A stretch of 64,000 bases of DNA, from assembly GCF_004152845.1 (NCBI RefSeq), contig NZ_SEON01000009.1, positions 1-64,000 on the forward strand. The letters are read 5' to 3'. Below are positions 27,736-36,977 of the stretch, piece after piece. The position numbers and the translations under genes are program-made. How positions within the stretch are numbered: the stretch's first letter is position 1; every line of letters starts with the position of its first letter. The notes under the pieces are model-generated. The model was not told the origin of the DNA. It did not search any database and worked only from the letters and a program-made list of their open reading frames with translations. The stretch comes from Sphingobium fuliginis. Lineage in GTDB: Bacteria > Pseudomonadota > Alphaproteobacteria > Sphingomonadales > Sphingomonadaceae.

Positions 27736-30700
27736 CTATAATCCTACTGGCGAGGTCTTTTTCGCTCGCGGTTTGCGGCTCGGAACATTTGCAGGCTGGG
27801 CCGAACTGGCGGCAGCGTGCCGCAGGCGTTCCTGCCCGAGATCGAGCACGCGAAAGACAACTTGGATGACCTGTCCACGAACCCGGTAGCGGACGGTGAA
27901 GCCGTCAGGTTCATTGCCCGCGCGCGTGCGCACTTCCATACCCTCAAAGGCATGGTCCGATGGCGCTTCGTCTGTTGCGATGCTTTGCAGGACCTTAATC
28001 AGCCGCGTCGTATCGTTGAGCCAAGCATAGGTCAGGTGGACGTACAGCGGGCAATCGCCATAGCCCAGCATTTTGCGGAAATGCTTGACCAGTTCCTCTT
28101 TGGGCACGCTACCATCTGCGATCACTGCTTCCATGATCGCGAGTTCGGTATTGCCGTCGACTATTATCAGGTCGCGTTCGCCGTAATTGCCATTCGGCGT
28201 ATAGCCGCCTTTGCATTGGTCGGGCGTCGAGAAACCGAGAAAGTGCAGCGCGCCGTTGAGCAACTGCTTGAGGATCGCAGTGATATCATCTTCATCGTCG
28301 CGAAGCGTACCGCGTTTCAGCAAGGGCGCGAGGTTAGAGACCCCCGCGAGCGCATTGTCGACATAGTCGATCACCAGCGCGGGGAGCGCTTCAGGCCCCT
28401 CGCGCAGGACCGCCGCCTTGTCACGCGACGGGGCGTTCCTAAAGCGCGCCATCGCATCTCGCAGATGCCGCATTTCCTCGGGAGCGGGCGTGAAGATCAA
28501 CCTATCGGTCGCCCCCAGGCCGCCGGCCGACTGATCGCCGACCAAATGGGCGCGGGCCGCCACCAGCAACGCATTGTCGCCAAACAGCTCGAAGGCTCGG
28601 TCCAGTATGATATGCGCATCGTTGCCACGGTCGAGCCGGGCTTGGGCGATTGCCATATAAGCCATGCGTGGCGCACTTTCAGTATCGGCAGGCAAGCTCT
28701 GCAACCGCTCGAGCGCGCGCCTCGGATCGCCGATAGAGAGATCCAGCGGCGCCAAGTTGGAGGCGCAGATATCGCGGTCACGTGGAGTCACACCAACGGT
28801 CGTCGCCATCCAAGTCTCGATCTCGGCGATTAGCTGGCGCGCCGCTCTCTTTTCGCTGAGGACTAGGTTGGGAAAGCTGGCAGGCCCTAGTCTTGCCGAC
28901 GCCTTCGCGGCAAAGAGATTGACTTGGTGACCAAGCTCCGCCGGGTTGTCCGTTGCCAAGCGCTCCAGCCGGGCGACCGCCGCATGCGGGTTGGCGTTGA
29001 CATCTTGGAGCAAAGCTATCGCCTGGAAGCTCGTCAGGATGCGACCGCAGATCTTGCGCTCGATCTGCGGAAGACCAGCGGGGACCTTCGCCGCTGCGAT
29101 CGCCTGCCAATCGCCTTTCTGAAATAGAAGGCGCATGTCATGGTTGAATTCGATACGGGGGCGCTCGGTTACCTTACCCATGGTCGTCGCGTCGCGCGTG
29201 TCCTTGATATGGCGTTCCGCGGCGGCGGTCAGACCGGCGTCGAGCAAGGCATCGATGCGGAGATTGATGGTGTCCAGCGAATAGATGGAGATTGCCCGAT
29301 CGGTGCCGATCGCGTCGATGCGCGCCAAGATTCGGGCCCGGCAGTCGCGCGGCGCCGCGCTGTAGAGATTGGCGAGAACTGCCGGCTCGCGAAGCTCGAG
29401 GCAAGCGATCAGCAGCTTTTCCCGGCTGGGTTTGTCGAGTGCAAACAGCGCGTCGCCGAGCAAGCTCCCCATGGTTACCTCGGCCGCGCTCAACCAGGGC
29501 AGCCTCAGCCTTCGGCTAGCAAAGGCCCAAACCTTGCCGTTCGCCCAGTCGTCCTCGGATCCGGCGGAGACATGCGCAGCGAGTGCATCGACCAACTCGC
29601 TGTGCGTCTCTCCGGCCAAACCGCTGACCGCGGCCGCCAGATAACGGGTAGCAGCCTCAATTGAGCGAACGATCTTTTGCCGCTCTTCAAACTTTTCGTC
29701 GTCAAGCGCGGCTAGCGCGCTGCGCCAGTCGAACGGATAAAGGAATTTCATTAAGAACGGGACGCCGCAGCGCTTTGCTAAGCGGAACAGGGCCGCAGCT
29801 CGTTCGGACGAGACGCGGTCGGCCGATAATTGGCGATCGCCGGTCCGCACCGCGCAGATATACATGTCAGGAAGCGGGTTGGGGGCGATGGCATCCTCAA
29901 GCGTCGCGGCCGCAACCAGTTCGAGCCCGGCGACAAAGCTCGGGGCGTCGAGCGAGTCAGGGGCGGCGGCCCCCGCGAGGGCTTCAACAATGGGCACGGC
30001 TCTCGCCCCAAGCTGCTGTAGCGCACCAAGTACCATCGTCTCGGCCTCGATCAACGAACCCAGCCGCCGCGGCCGCCCAGTGGTGTCAAACGCGGCCTCC
30101 AGCAACGCGGCGGCCTCAGCTGGGACACCGCCCGTCGTTTCCTCTTCCAGGAAACGCTGGAGCAGGGCGAGGGATTGCTGAAGCGCAGCGAGCGCATATT
30201 CCCTTGCTTGCGGATCTTCAGCCGTAGACATCTGGCCGAGTGATCGAAGCGTGAGAAGCCAGCAGCCCAGCGCGCAGGTGGCGGGCTGTACAAGGAATTC
30301 GGCGACGAGCAGCGCATGGCGCAACGCTCGATGTATGAGCACGTACTTCAGGTCCGGACGCTCAAGCGCGATGCCAGTCAGGCGCACGAACTGGTCGTCC
30401 GGAGCTGCGGAGTAGCGCCGCCTCTCGATGTCGCCAGTGATCAGGTCGATCAAAAGACGCACCTCTTCGAATGTTTCGGCGCGCATTCGCGGGACTTCGC
30501 CCAGCAACGGATCACCAAGCCAGCGCGCCCGCCCGATCACGGTATCGGGAATAGCGGGTATAAGATCGAGCGAGCCGAGCCCCACCTGCCGCGCCATGCG
30601 CATCGACTGATCGGCAACGGCCTGCCGGATGTCGGGCCAACCGACCAACGCAGGTTCGGCCTCGAGCCGGTCCAAGACAAGGTGGACAAATGCCTGCGCC

Positions 30701-31314
30701 TCGTTGCCCTCCCAGGCCTCGGTTGGAGAGAACAGCGGTTGTCCAAGCAAATCCCAGCGATCGAGCCACCAACGCAAGGCATCGCCCATCGTGGGCCGCC
30801 GTTCCCAGAGCCGTGCGGCCACCCATTCCGGCGTCCTGCATTCGATGTCGAGAAAGCGAAGGTACTGAGTTGTGAGCCCGGCGATCGCGTCATCGACAGC
30901 CTTGACGCCGCGAGGAACAGCCGAAAAGTCATGGTCCACCGCAAATCGCTGGCTGATCAAAGCGGGCAACCCCGGCGAGACCGATGTCGCGTGGCTTGCC
31001 GCGACAGATATATTGATTGGGGTGACGACGCGCCCCAGCAGAATCTGGAACCAGCCATCTTGGCGAAGCACATCAAAGGTCGGGGCGTCGGCAACGCCGG
31101 CAATGGCTGCGGCGTACCGGGTGCGCGACGCCTCTTCGTCCGCTGCATAGTCCAGCACTATATGCTCAAGCAGCAGGAGCATTTCCGTGTCGCTCAGCGT
31201 GAGCTCGGCATTCAAGGCTACCGGGTTGGGCTCGGGTTCGAGCGGACGCAAGCGCGCGCGCAACGCCGACCTCGCATCGTACAAATTGGTTCTTGGATTG
31301 CGCATGTCTTTCAT
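27736..31314 (-). CDS. 1192-aa helical protein, possible C-terminal nuclease-like domain
   Basis: I do not recognise this large protein. It is Ala/Leu/Arg-rich and almost all predicted helix, resembling long alpha-solenoid proteins, with no signal peptide or membrane segment. Near the C-terminus (about 1040-1140) a distinct block reads GERDLIIVDG, ten residues, then IMEAVIADG, VKHFRKMLGYG and LYVHLTYAW; the D...E spacing and following H-x(4)-YG resemble a diverged PD-(D/E)XK-type domain, although the usual Lys is Val. It is convergent with the ubiquitin-like operon. Upstream lies a 299-bp gap before the nuclease operon. Start at ATG 31314 or 31305 is unsettled. Confidence 0.7.
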   Translation of the reverse strand: MKDMRNPRTNLYDARSALRARLRPLEPEPNPVALNAELTLSDTEMLLLLEHIVLDYAADEEASRTRYAAAIAGVADAPTFDVLRQDGWFQILLGRVVTPINISVAASHATSVSPGLPALISQRFAVDHDFSAVPRGVKAVDDAIAGLTTQYLRFLDIECRTPEWVAARLWERRPTMGDALRWWLDRWDLLGQPLFSPTEAWEGNEAQAFVHLVLDRLEAEPALVGWPDIRQAVADQSMRMARQVGLGSLDLIPAIPDTVIGRARWLGDPLLGEVPRMRAETFEEVRLLIDLITGDIERRRYSAAPDDQFVRLTGIALERPDLKYVLIHRALRHALLVAEFLVQPATCALGCWLLTLRSLGQMSTAEDPQAREYALAALQQSLALLQRFLEEETTGGVPAEAAALLEAAFDTTGRPRRLGSLIEAETMVLGALQQLGARAVPIVEALAGAAAPDSLDAPSFVAGLELVAAATLEDAIAPNPLPDMYICAVRTGDRQLSADRVSSERAAALFRLAKRCGVPFLMKFLYPFDWRSALAALDDEKFEERQKIVRSIEAATRYLAAAVSGLAGETHSELVDALAAHVSAGSEDDWANGKVWAFASRRLRLPWLSAAEVTMGSLLGDALFALDKPSREKLLIACLELREPAVLANLYSAAPRDCRARILARIDAIGTDRAISIYSLDTINLRIDALLDAGLTAAAERHIKDTRDATTMGKVTERPRIEFNHDMRLLFQKGDWQAIAAAKVPAGLPQIERKICGRILTSFQAIALLQDVNANPHAAVARLERLATDNPAELGHQVNLFAAKASARLGPASFPNLVLSEKRAARQLIAEIETWMATTVGVTPRDRDICASNLAPLDLSIGDPRRALERLQSLPADTESAPRMAYMAIAQARLDRGNDAHIILDRAFELFGDNALLVAARAHLVGDQSAGGLGATDRLIFTPAPEEMRHLRDAMARFRNAPSRDKAAVLREGPEALPALVIDYVDNALAGVSNLAPLLKRGTLRDDEDDITAILKQLLNGALHFLGFSTPDQCKGGYTPNGNYGERDLIIVDGNTELAIMEAVIADGSVPKEELVKHFRKMLGYGDCPLYVHLTYAWLNDTTRLIKVLQSIATDEAPSDHAFEGMEVRTRAGNEPDGFTVRYRVRGQVIQVVFRVLDLGQERLRHAAASSAQPANVPSRKPRAKKTSPVGL

Positions 31315-31613
31315 CGCGAACGATATAGAGAATGAGAAGTCATTGCGACACTCGCTCGCACACGCCCTTTTGCAAACGCGAATCGGCGCCCATTAATGTA
31401 GCGCTCGAACAGAATTTTGACGCTTGAATCCCGTGAGCAAACCTGAAGGACAACACGGCCCTGATCGAGAGGGCGCAAATTGCCCGATGAGCGGAAGCCG
31501 TACAGCAACTTTGCGCGATGTATATACGGCCGCTCGCGGCCTCAGCGGTTATCCTGTGCTTCACACGGAACGCGACCCTAGTTTGGTCGGAAGACGCCTG
31601 TGGCATGTCAAAT

Positions 31614-32285
31614 TCAGCACCAAGGTCGGCGCGCACCGTCCCAACGCCGGGCCAGCCCCTCATCGATGAGTTGTTGACCTAAAGAACGACCGTCTCTCAT
31701 CAATACCCGCAGCTGCCGCCCGTACCGGTCCTGCGCCCGACCGTTCACGACCACCTCAAATGGGCCCGTGTTCATCAGTTCGGCCAAACGCTCAGTGGCC
31801 CGCTCGCCCAATCTGGCTTCCTCTTCACAACGGGGCGGATGCGTCTCGGGCGCGTCGATGTCGGCAATGCGAACTTTGACGCCAGTGATCCAAGCCGTGT
31901 CACCATCCACGACACAGTTCACCCCGCCACCGGTGCGGCAGATGGAAAAATTACCCGACGAGAATGCCACTTCGGGTTCGCCCGACTGGAGCGCCGGAAG
32001 AGGGGGGGCTGCGCTTGATGCCATTTGCGCCGTCCTATCGGGCACGACCGCCAACCCTGCCTGATCGACCGGCCGTTCGACGGCCTTGGGGCGGATGATG
32101 TCGGTGTAGCTGAAAGTCACGGCGAATACCGCGACGAAAACCAGAGATACCGCCACCAGCAGGATCCTTTCGACCGGCCCGATCCGTCCAGCTTCAGACC
32201 GCCTCCCTTCCGACCGTCGTCCGCGACGCCGGCCGCCTCCACGGCGCCCCACCCCAATCAACCGCCAAAGATGCGCGCGAACCAT
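31614..32285 (-). CDS. Membrane-anchored SNase-like (thermonuclease) protein
   Basis: A 223-residue protein. Residues 1-38 are very Arg-rich, 40-58 form one transmembrane helix, and the SNase/OB-fold nuclease domain covers about 110-223. Catalytic residues match Staphylococcus nuclease: Asp129 in VDGDT, Arg139 and Glu147 eight residues apart (VRIADIDAPE), and Arg190 in DRYGR. By the positive-inside rule the Arg cluster is cytosolic and the nuclease faces the periplasm. It is the last gene of the motor-like operon and overlaps the 62-aa gene by 28 bases. Inference: the effector nuclease of that operon. Confidence 0.85.
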   Translation of the reverse strand: MVRAHLWRLIGVGRRGGGRRRGRRSEGRRSEAGRIGPVERILLVAVSLVFVAVFAVTFSYTDIIRPKAVERPVDQAGLAVVPDRTAQMASSAAPPLPALQSGEPEVAFSSGNFSICRTGGGVNCVVDGDTAWITGVKVRIADIDAPETHPPRCEEEARLGERATERLAELMNTGPFEVVVNGRAQDRYGRQLRVLMRDGRSLGQQLIDEGLARRWDGARRPWC

Positions 32286-32446
32286 CCACGCGGCAATTCG
32301 CCCGTCGATGCCGTCGGCGCGGGCATACCGGTTTCATTCGAAACCGATAATGGCTGCGGAACATGTGTACGAGCCCTTTCGGCCCGTCGTTCCCTAGCTG
32401 CGACCGCCGCCTTTAGCGCGGTGAGATTCTGATCGAGCTGGTCCAT
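32258..32446 (-). CDS. 62-aa protein of motor/nuclease operon
   Basis: A small protein with an N-terminal helical, coiled-coil-like half (MDQLDQNLTALKAAVAARERR) and a Pro/Ser-rich middle ending RGWFARIFGG. It has no signal peptide; the amphipathic C-terminus could touch the membrane. Its ATG overlaps the stop of the OmpA-domain gene (ATGA) and its end overlaps the nuclease gene, so it is translationally embedded in the operon. That embedding is the reason for calling it real. Function unknown; it could link the motor to the nuclease. Confidence 0.6.
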   Translation of the reverse strand: MDQLDQNLTALKAAVAARERRAERARTHVPQPLSVSNETGMPAPTASTGELPRGWFARIFGG

Positions 32447-33366
32447 CAGCGGCGAATCGACGGCGAGGCTTGTTGCGTCGAACGTCGCATCCGAATCTCG
32501 ATGCGCCGCCGACGCTGATCGTCACCTCGTGCCGAACCGTCAGCCACCCGATCGACTGGCACGATCATCTGCGCACCCGAAAGCGGTAGGATCGCCACGT
32601 TTCGCAGGCGCGGATCAGACCGCAGCACATGGACTACTGCCACGGCACGCGCCATGGCTAGACCCGCGTTGTCGGTGGAACGCAGCCCGGAGATCGGAGA
32701 GCGTCCGACAGAGGCAGCGATGAGGGAGGAATCCAGATTGCTGTTCCCGGACATCGGCACCTCATCGGTATGGCCGATCACCTCGACCACATCGACATCG
32801 TAGTCGACCACGCTCTTAGCTAACATGGGAATGACCTCCCCTCGCAGGTTCCGGTCAAACTCCGGACGTAGTGTTGCCTTGCCGCTGTCGAAGAAGTAGC
32901 CACCCGCCTCGCTCAGGCTGAAAAACGGCGGCCACTGCCCCTTTCGACCCTTAGATGAAGCGGCGACGATCTCCTTCACGAACTTCTCGGAATCTTTCAC
33001 CCCGCTGGCGGCGGCAGCCTCGCGCACCTGTCGCCCAACTTCCGCATCGGCCATCAGGTTCTCGGCTCCGTCCTTGGCACCAGCTGCCTCAATCTGACGG
33101 CGGGCTTCGATCGCACGCGTCAGTTCCTTGAAGTATTCTTCAGAATTCTTCGCCTGGGGGTATGCGCGTTGGAGCTCTTCCACGAGCCGGGACGCTCCGC
33201 CGCTATCCAGCGCTTGAATACGCTCGTCGCGATTTTGGAGCGCTGCGGCCAATGCCATGAGCAGGACAAAGAGCAGAAGGATCATGATCTCGGCCATGGT
33301 GAGGCCCAAGACCAGTCCGCGGCGATAGGACTTATCCTGCCTTAGATCGAGCTGCGGATCGCTCAC
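32446..33366 (-). CDS. MotB/ZorB-like protein with OmpA domain
   Basis: A 306-residue protein with one transmembrane helix (about 17-43, GLTMAEIMILLLFVLLMALA), a helical linker, and a C-terminal OmpA/MotB peptidoglycan-binding domain (about 155-300): FFDSGKATLRPEF, VIGHTDEVP, LRSTDNAGLAMARA, LPLSGAQ and RRRIEIRMRRS. This is the stator B-subunit layout of MotB and of ZorB in Zorya defence. The acidic residue in the helix is Glu26, where MotB-type subunits use Asp to carry protons. GTG start at 33366 overlaps the ZorA-like stop (GTGA). Expected to form a stator with that protein. Confidence 0.85.
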   Translation of the reverse strand: MSDPQLDLRQDKSYRRGLVLGLTMAEIMILLLFVLLMALAAALQNRDERIQALDSGGASRLVEELQRAYPQAKNSEEYFKELTRAIEARRQIEAAGAKDGAENLMADAEVGRQVREAAAASGVKDSEKFVKEIVAASSKGRKGQWPPFFSLSEAGGYFFDSGKATLRPEFDRNLRGEVIPMLAKSVVDYDVDVVEVIGHTDEVPMSGNSNLDSSLIAASVGRSPISGLRSTDNAGLAMARAVAVVHVLRSDPRLRNVAILPLSGAQMIVPVDRVADGSARGDDQRRRRIEIRMRRSTQQASPSIRR

Positions 33367-34679
33367 GCTTCAGTGGCCTGAACACGGTTGACCAGCGAAC
33401 CCGTCATCTCGACGAGTGCGGTGTGGACCTTGCCGACGTTCTCACGGGAGCGACCCAAATCCTGCTCCAGCGCGGCGTTGTGCCGGTCGAGCATCGCAGC
33501 GCTTTCCTCGGCGCGCCGCGAGAGATCCTCGACGAAATTCTCCTGCGCGCGGGCGATGGTGGCGAACTGCTCCTCCATCGCCTCGGCCGCCTTCGCGAAT
33601 GCCTCGGCGGTCCGCTTGGCGGTGTTCGCCGGTACCCCTTTGACCTCCTCAAGGCGCATGTTGACGTTGGTGTCGAAGCGGGTCGCCGTCTCGTCGAAAC
33701 TTTTCACCTGCGCGGCCATGTCCGCGACAGCCTGTCGGAGATCACCTCCGGCCTGGACCAATGACGTCTGGGTGCCAGCCAGTTCCTCTGTGCGAGCAGA
33801 CAGTTCGCCCAGATTCTTCTGCGTGCTTTCCGCCACACCTTCCAAGGTGATCAAGCTCGCCCCGATGGCCTTGGTCGAACGCTCGATTCCGGACATCGCC
33901 TCGGAGTGTTTCTCAATTCCAGTGATGACCTTATCGGTGGCCGTTGAAAGACGCCGTGACCGTGCCACCGCCTCGTTCGCCTGCTGCGTGACGGTCGCCG
34001 TCGCCGCCGTGGACATGGTCGACAGCGCATCCGTGGCCGACGTTGCAACGGACCTGATCGCTTCGCTTGCCGTCGCAGCGGTTTCGCTCATCGACTTGGC
34101 GGCATCCCCCTGCACGGCACCAAGCGCTTCAACCACCTGGCCACGCAGTTCCTCCAGCGCCTGCCGGGTTTCCCGACCGTAGTCGCTCATGCTGACCGTG
34201 ATTGCCTGGAGCTCGGACTTCAGCCGGCCCGCCGCGTCGGCAAGCTCGATGCGCGCAGTGTCTTCGGTCTGCACCAGATCAACCCGAGTCTGATTGAAGA
34301 AGACGCGAAGCACCAGACCCATGATCGTCGTGGCGAGCGCGATCCCGAACCCTTGCACGACGGTGGTGGCCGTCGTGGCGGGGTCGAAAAAGAAGATGGC
34401 ATAGGCCAGGCTGATCAGCGTGTAGATCAGTCCAAGATAGTAGCAGTTGTCGCCAGCCTGATCGGCACGCAGCTTCCCGGTACCCGACGCTTGCACGATG
34501 TAGGCGTACGCGACCATAGCCGCTGCCGCGAACGCTGCCACTGGAATAGCGGCTAACCCGATCGACTTGGCAACGAGAATCGCGGCACCGCCGCCGAAGG
34601 CGAACAGCAGGAAGCCCCACCTATCGATCCAGCTCCGATCCTCGAGTACATCCCGCTGAAATTCTGCCCCCTCGTTCAT
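33363..34679 (-). CDS. MotA/ZorA-like channel subunit with long cytoplasmic coiled tail
   Basis: A 438-residue protein with four predicted membrane helices (about 21-40, 41-62, 80-98, 106-128) and a tail of about 310 residues, rich in Ala/Thr/Glu heptads and predicted coiled coil. Helices 3 and 4 (YYLGLIYTLISLAYAIF; GFGIALATTIMGLVLRVFF) match the MotA/ExbB/ZorA pore pattern. A long cytoplasmic tail on a MotA core is the hallmark of ZorA rather than MotA or ExbB. ATG 34679 chosen; it lies 2 bases past the upstream gene's stop. With the OmpA protein it should form a proton-driven A5B2-type complex (inferred). Confidence 0.8.
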   Translation of the reverse strand: MNEGAEFQRDVLEDRSWIDRWGFLLFAFGGGAAILVAKSIGLAAIPVAAFAAAAMVAYAYIVQASGTGKLRADQAGDNCYYLGLIYTLISLAYAIFFFDPATTATTVVQGFGIALATTIMGLVLRVFFNQTRVDLVQTEDTARIELADAAGRLKSELQAITVSMSDYGRETRQALEELRGQVVEALGAVQGDAAKSMSETAATASEAIRSVATSATDALSTMSTAATATVTQQANEAVARSRRLSTATDKVITGIEKHSEAMSGIERSTKAIGASLITLEGVAESTQKNLGELSARTEELAGTQTSLVQAGGDLRQAVADMAAQVKSFDETATRFDTNVNMRLEEVKGVPANTAKRTAEAFAKAAEAMEEQFATIARAQENFVEDLSRRAEESAAMLDRHNAALEQDLGRSRENVGKVHTALVEMTGSLVNRVQATEA

Positions 34680-34681
34680 CG

Positions 34682-35527
34682 TCACCCACTCACATTGTAG
34701 ATACGTCGCACATCGCCACCCTCGGCTCCTATGATGCGCTCCCAAAGATCGGCCAGCGAACGCGGCTGCGTCGTGGCAGCGTCCGACCGCTCCAGCATCC
34801 AGAGTTCCACCTCGACGCCGCGGAGATCGGTCCGTATGCGTCTGAAAACGGCACCATCGGTAAAGGACTTGGGTTCAGGAAGCCCACGATAGAAGGTCAC
34901 GTCGGCCGTGTTCTGAAGAAGGTCGGATGCCACGATCAAACGCTTCGGCAGCGTCTCCTGCCCCGGCTTCTGGAGTTCGGTCAGCGCCACCGACTGGATG
35001 CTCTCCAGGATCGGTGATTGGTTTGCACCTGTCGCGCCGCCGAGACGCGTGAAGGCTGCGGTCAGAGGGACGTCGAAGCCCTCGTCCCATTGTTTCTGGA
35101 CCGACGCAGGATCACCGGTCGCCGAACTGACGTCATCCGCCGTCCCCGGATTACATCGCGTAATCACCGGAGCGAGTAACCTGTCCGCTGTCGCATCGAC
35201 CTTCGCGACGACCAGCTTGCCGTAGCGGGGTATCGAGTTCTTCAGCTTTGTGAGCTGATTCTCGAAATCCTGACGCTGCGCCATGTTCATGGGATCGGTG
35301 ACATCAACCAACAGCACGGTGATGCTGTCCGGCGTCGTAGGACAGAGCTGATCGTCAAGCGTCCGACGTGATGACGCCGCCCAGAAATAGATTCCACCAA
35401 CCAAAAGCACGACGGCCACGACCAACGCAATCTTCATGGACGCCTTGCGGTTTTCGGACGAAGCCCGCTGCGCGGCGGCGGAGCCACGACGGTCGCGCGA
35501 ACGACCGCGATTGCGATCCCTAGCCAT
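34682..35527 (-). CDS. TM-anchored periplasmic vWA-like protein
   Basis: A 281-residue protein. Residues 1-30 are Arg-rich and presumably cytosolic, 31-52 form a membrane helix, and the rest is periplasmic. The periplasmic part begins with a hydrophobic strand and acidic turn (SITVLLVDVTDPMN, about 68-81) followed by an amphipathic helix, and later RLIVASDLLQNT, the pattern of a von Willebrand A-like Rossmann domain; the metal-site DxSxS is replaced by DVTDP. It overlaps the upstream gene by 8 bases and abuts the ZorA-like gene. A sensor or adaptor role is inferred from the operon. Confidence 0.65.
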   Translation of the reverse strand: MARDRNRGRSRDRRGSAAAQRASSENRKASMKIALVVAVVLLVGGIYFWAASSRRTLDDQLCPTTPDSITVLLVDVTDPMNMAQRQDFENQLTKLKNSIPRYGKLVVAKVDATADRLLAPVITRCNPGTADDVSSATGDPASVQKQWDEGFDVPLTAAFTRLGGATGANQSPILESIQSVALTELQKPGQETLPKRLIVASDLLQNTADVTFYRGLPEPKSFTDGAVFRRIRTDLRGVEVELWMLERSDAATTQPRSLADLWERIIGAEGGDVRRIYNVSG

Positions 35528-36977
35528 CTGCTATCCTTCTCTTCAGTTCGTCCAGCGGCTCGAAGCTATCAATCGCATCGTCAAAGGCACTTGAGATCTG
35601 GGACACGGTTGCCTCAAGGTCCTGCTCGGCGGCGTCGATCGCAGAACGAGGGATGTCCTCTCCCGGGGCGATCGGCAGCGGCTCGTGCGACAACTTCCAG
35701 GGTTGGTTGAAGCGAGACGGAGCCACAGTCGAGCGGGCGGCCCGGTTCGCGGCCCGATATTCTTGCAGCAGCGCGTTCGCGGTGGATTCGAGCTGTTCAG
35801 CGTATTCCTCATAGCGGCGGCGGAACGCGTCGCGCGCCGACATGATCTGTTGGCGCTGGGTCAACTGTCGACTTAGCTCCATACGGATATCTGTCGCCTC
35901 CCCTATGGCGTCGTCACGAATGTCCAGCAGTTCATCGGTCGCCGCCTTCACGTCTGCGACATAATCCTCGCAGCGCTTGGCATGACGGCGCCAGACGGGG
36001 CCATAGCCAGGATATGGATCATCCATTTTGTAGGCGGCGATCGCGGCCCCGAACGCGAATATAAGCCCAGCCAGAAGGAGACCGTAGGAATAGATGCTCT
36101 CCAGCCCGGAACCGAGCATGCCGAGCGCCGCTGCCTCCGGATTGGCCACACCGAGCGACTTCGCATCACGATAGTGACCCGCCATCAGGTTCCAACCGAC
36201 GGTCAGGACGAGCCAGGCGGCACTGCCGATCCAACCCAGCATCCGCACGCCAGCCTCGCGATGGTTTATCTTCGGCCAGACCTGTCGTCCTACGAAGGCG
36301 GCGAAGCCCACGTTAATCGCGCCGACTACGGCGGCCGCGATCACGCCGCCCAGCCACCCCATGCTGTCGCCAAGCCGGAGGAACATGGAGTTGGCGATCG
36401 TCTCTAGCAGCCAGAAGACCATCATCGAGCCGACGGTCGCGCTAGTCGGGGGCACGTCATGGGCAGGACGCCGTAACCTGTTATCCTTGCGGAAATCACG
36501 CAATTCCTCGTAGCTGTCCCGAATCGCATCCCGGCTCGGGGTCAGCTTCCCACGTCGATTTACGACTTCGGTCTTGAACTCGCCCACCGCGATGCTCGCT
36601 TGGGTCCTGATCGAACTGAGGTTGGCGATTAGCGCTAGCCCGCTCAGGCGGGAATCGTACGTACGGATACTGTTGGCGGCATCGATCTGAGCCCGCTTAA
36701 AATGATCGCGGATTCTCGCCTCGACTTCAGCCTCGACAACATCGGGCGCCTGCATCGACGTGTCGGGAAGTTCGAGCGCTCCTTGTTCTTTACCACGCTC
36801 GCGTAGGCGTAGTTCGCTTGACAGTACGTCCCTATCCAACTGAATGAACGGGTCATCCATCGGCGCGCGCAACTGCTCACCCCGATCGAAAAATCCACGC
36901 ATTTTAGACCATGCCCCCATGACTTGACCACTAGCCGGGGAAACGACGGGATTCCAAGCGACATTTGTCGGGCTCAT
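35520..36977 (-). CDS. Four-TM coiled-coil membrane protein, first gene of motor/nuclease operon
   Basis: I do not recognise this 485-residue protein as a named family. Four hydrophobic segments lie at about 183-202, 205-232, 247-270 and 296-325. They are flanked by charged helical regions: an N-terminal part (70-175) and a C-terminal coiled coil (340-485, for example ELSRQLTQRQQIMSARDAF). With four helices and long cytosolic arms it could act as a membrane scaffold. It opens the six-gene operon and overlaps the vWA-like gene by 8 bases. No catalytic motif is visible. Confidence 0.7.
   Translation of the reverse strand: MSPTNVAWNPVVSPASGQVMGAWSKMRGFFDRGEQLRAPMDDPFIQLDRDVLSSELRLRERGKEQGALELPDTSMQAPDVVEAEVEARIRDHFKRAQIDAANSIRTYDSRLSGLALIANLSSIRTQASIAVGEFKTEVVNRRGKLTPSRDAIRDSYEELRDFRKDNRLRRPAHDVPPTSATVGSMMVFWLLETIANSMFLRLGDSMGWLGGVIAAAVVGAINVGFAAFVGRQVWPKINHREAGVRMLGWIGSAAWLVLTVGWNLMAGHYRDAKSLGVANPEAAALGMLGSGLESIYSYGLLLAGLIFAFGAAIAAYKMDDPYPGYGPVWRRHAKRCEDYVADVKAATDELLDIRDDAIGEATDIRMELSRQLTQRQQIMSARDAFRRRYEEYAEQLESTANALLQEYRAANRAARSTVAPSRFNQPWKLSHEPLPIAPGEDIPRSAIDAAEQDLEATVSQISSAFDDAIDSFEPLDELKRRIADG

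Noticed and set aside
27817..28833. 338-aa plus-strand ORF opposite the 1192-aa gene
   Set aside because: Antisense shadow; the minus-strand frame is continuous over 3.5 kb.
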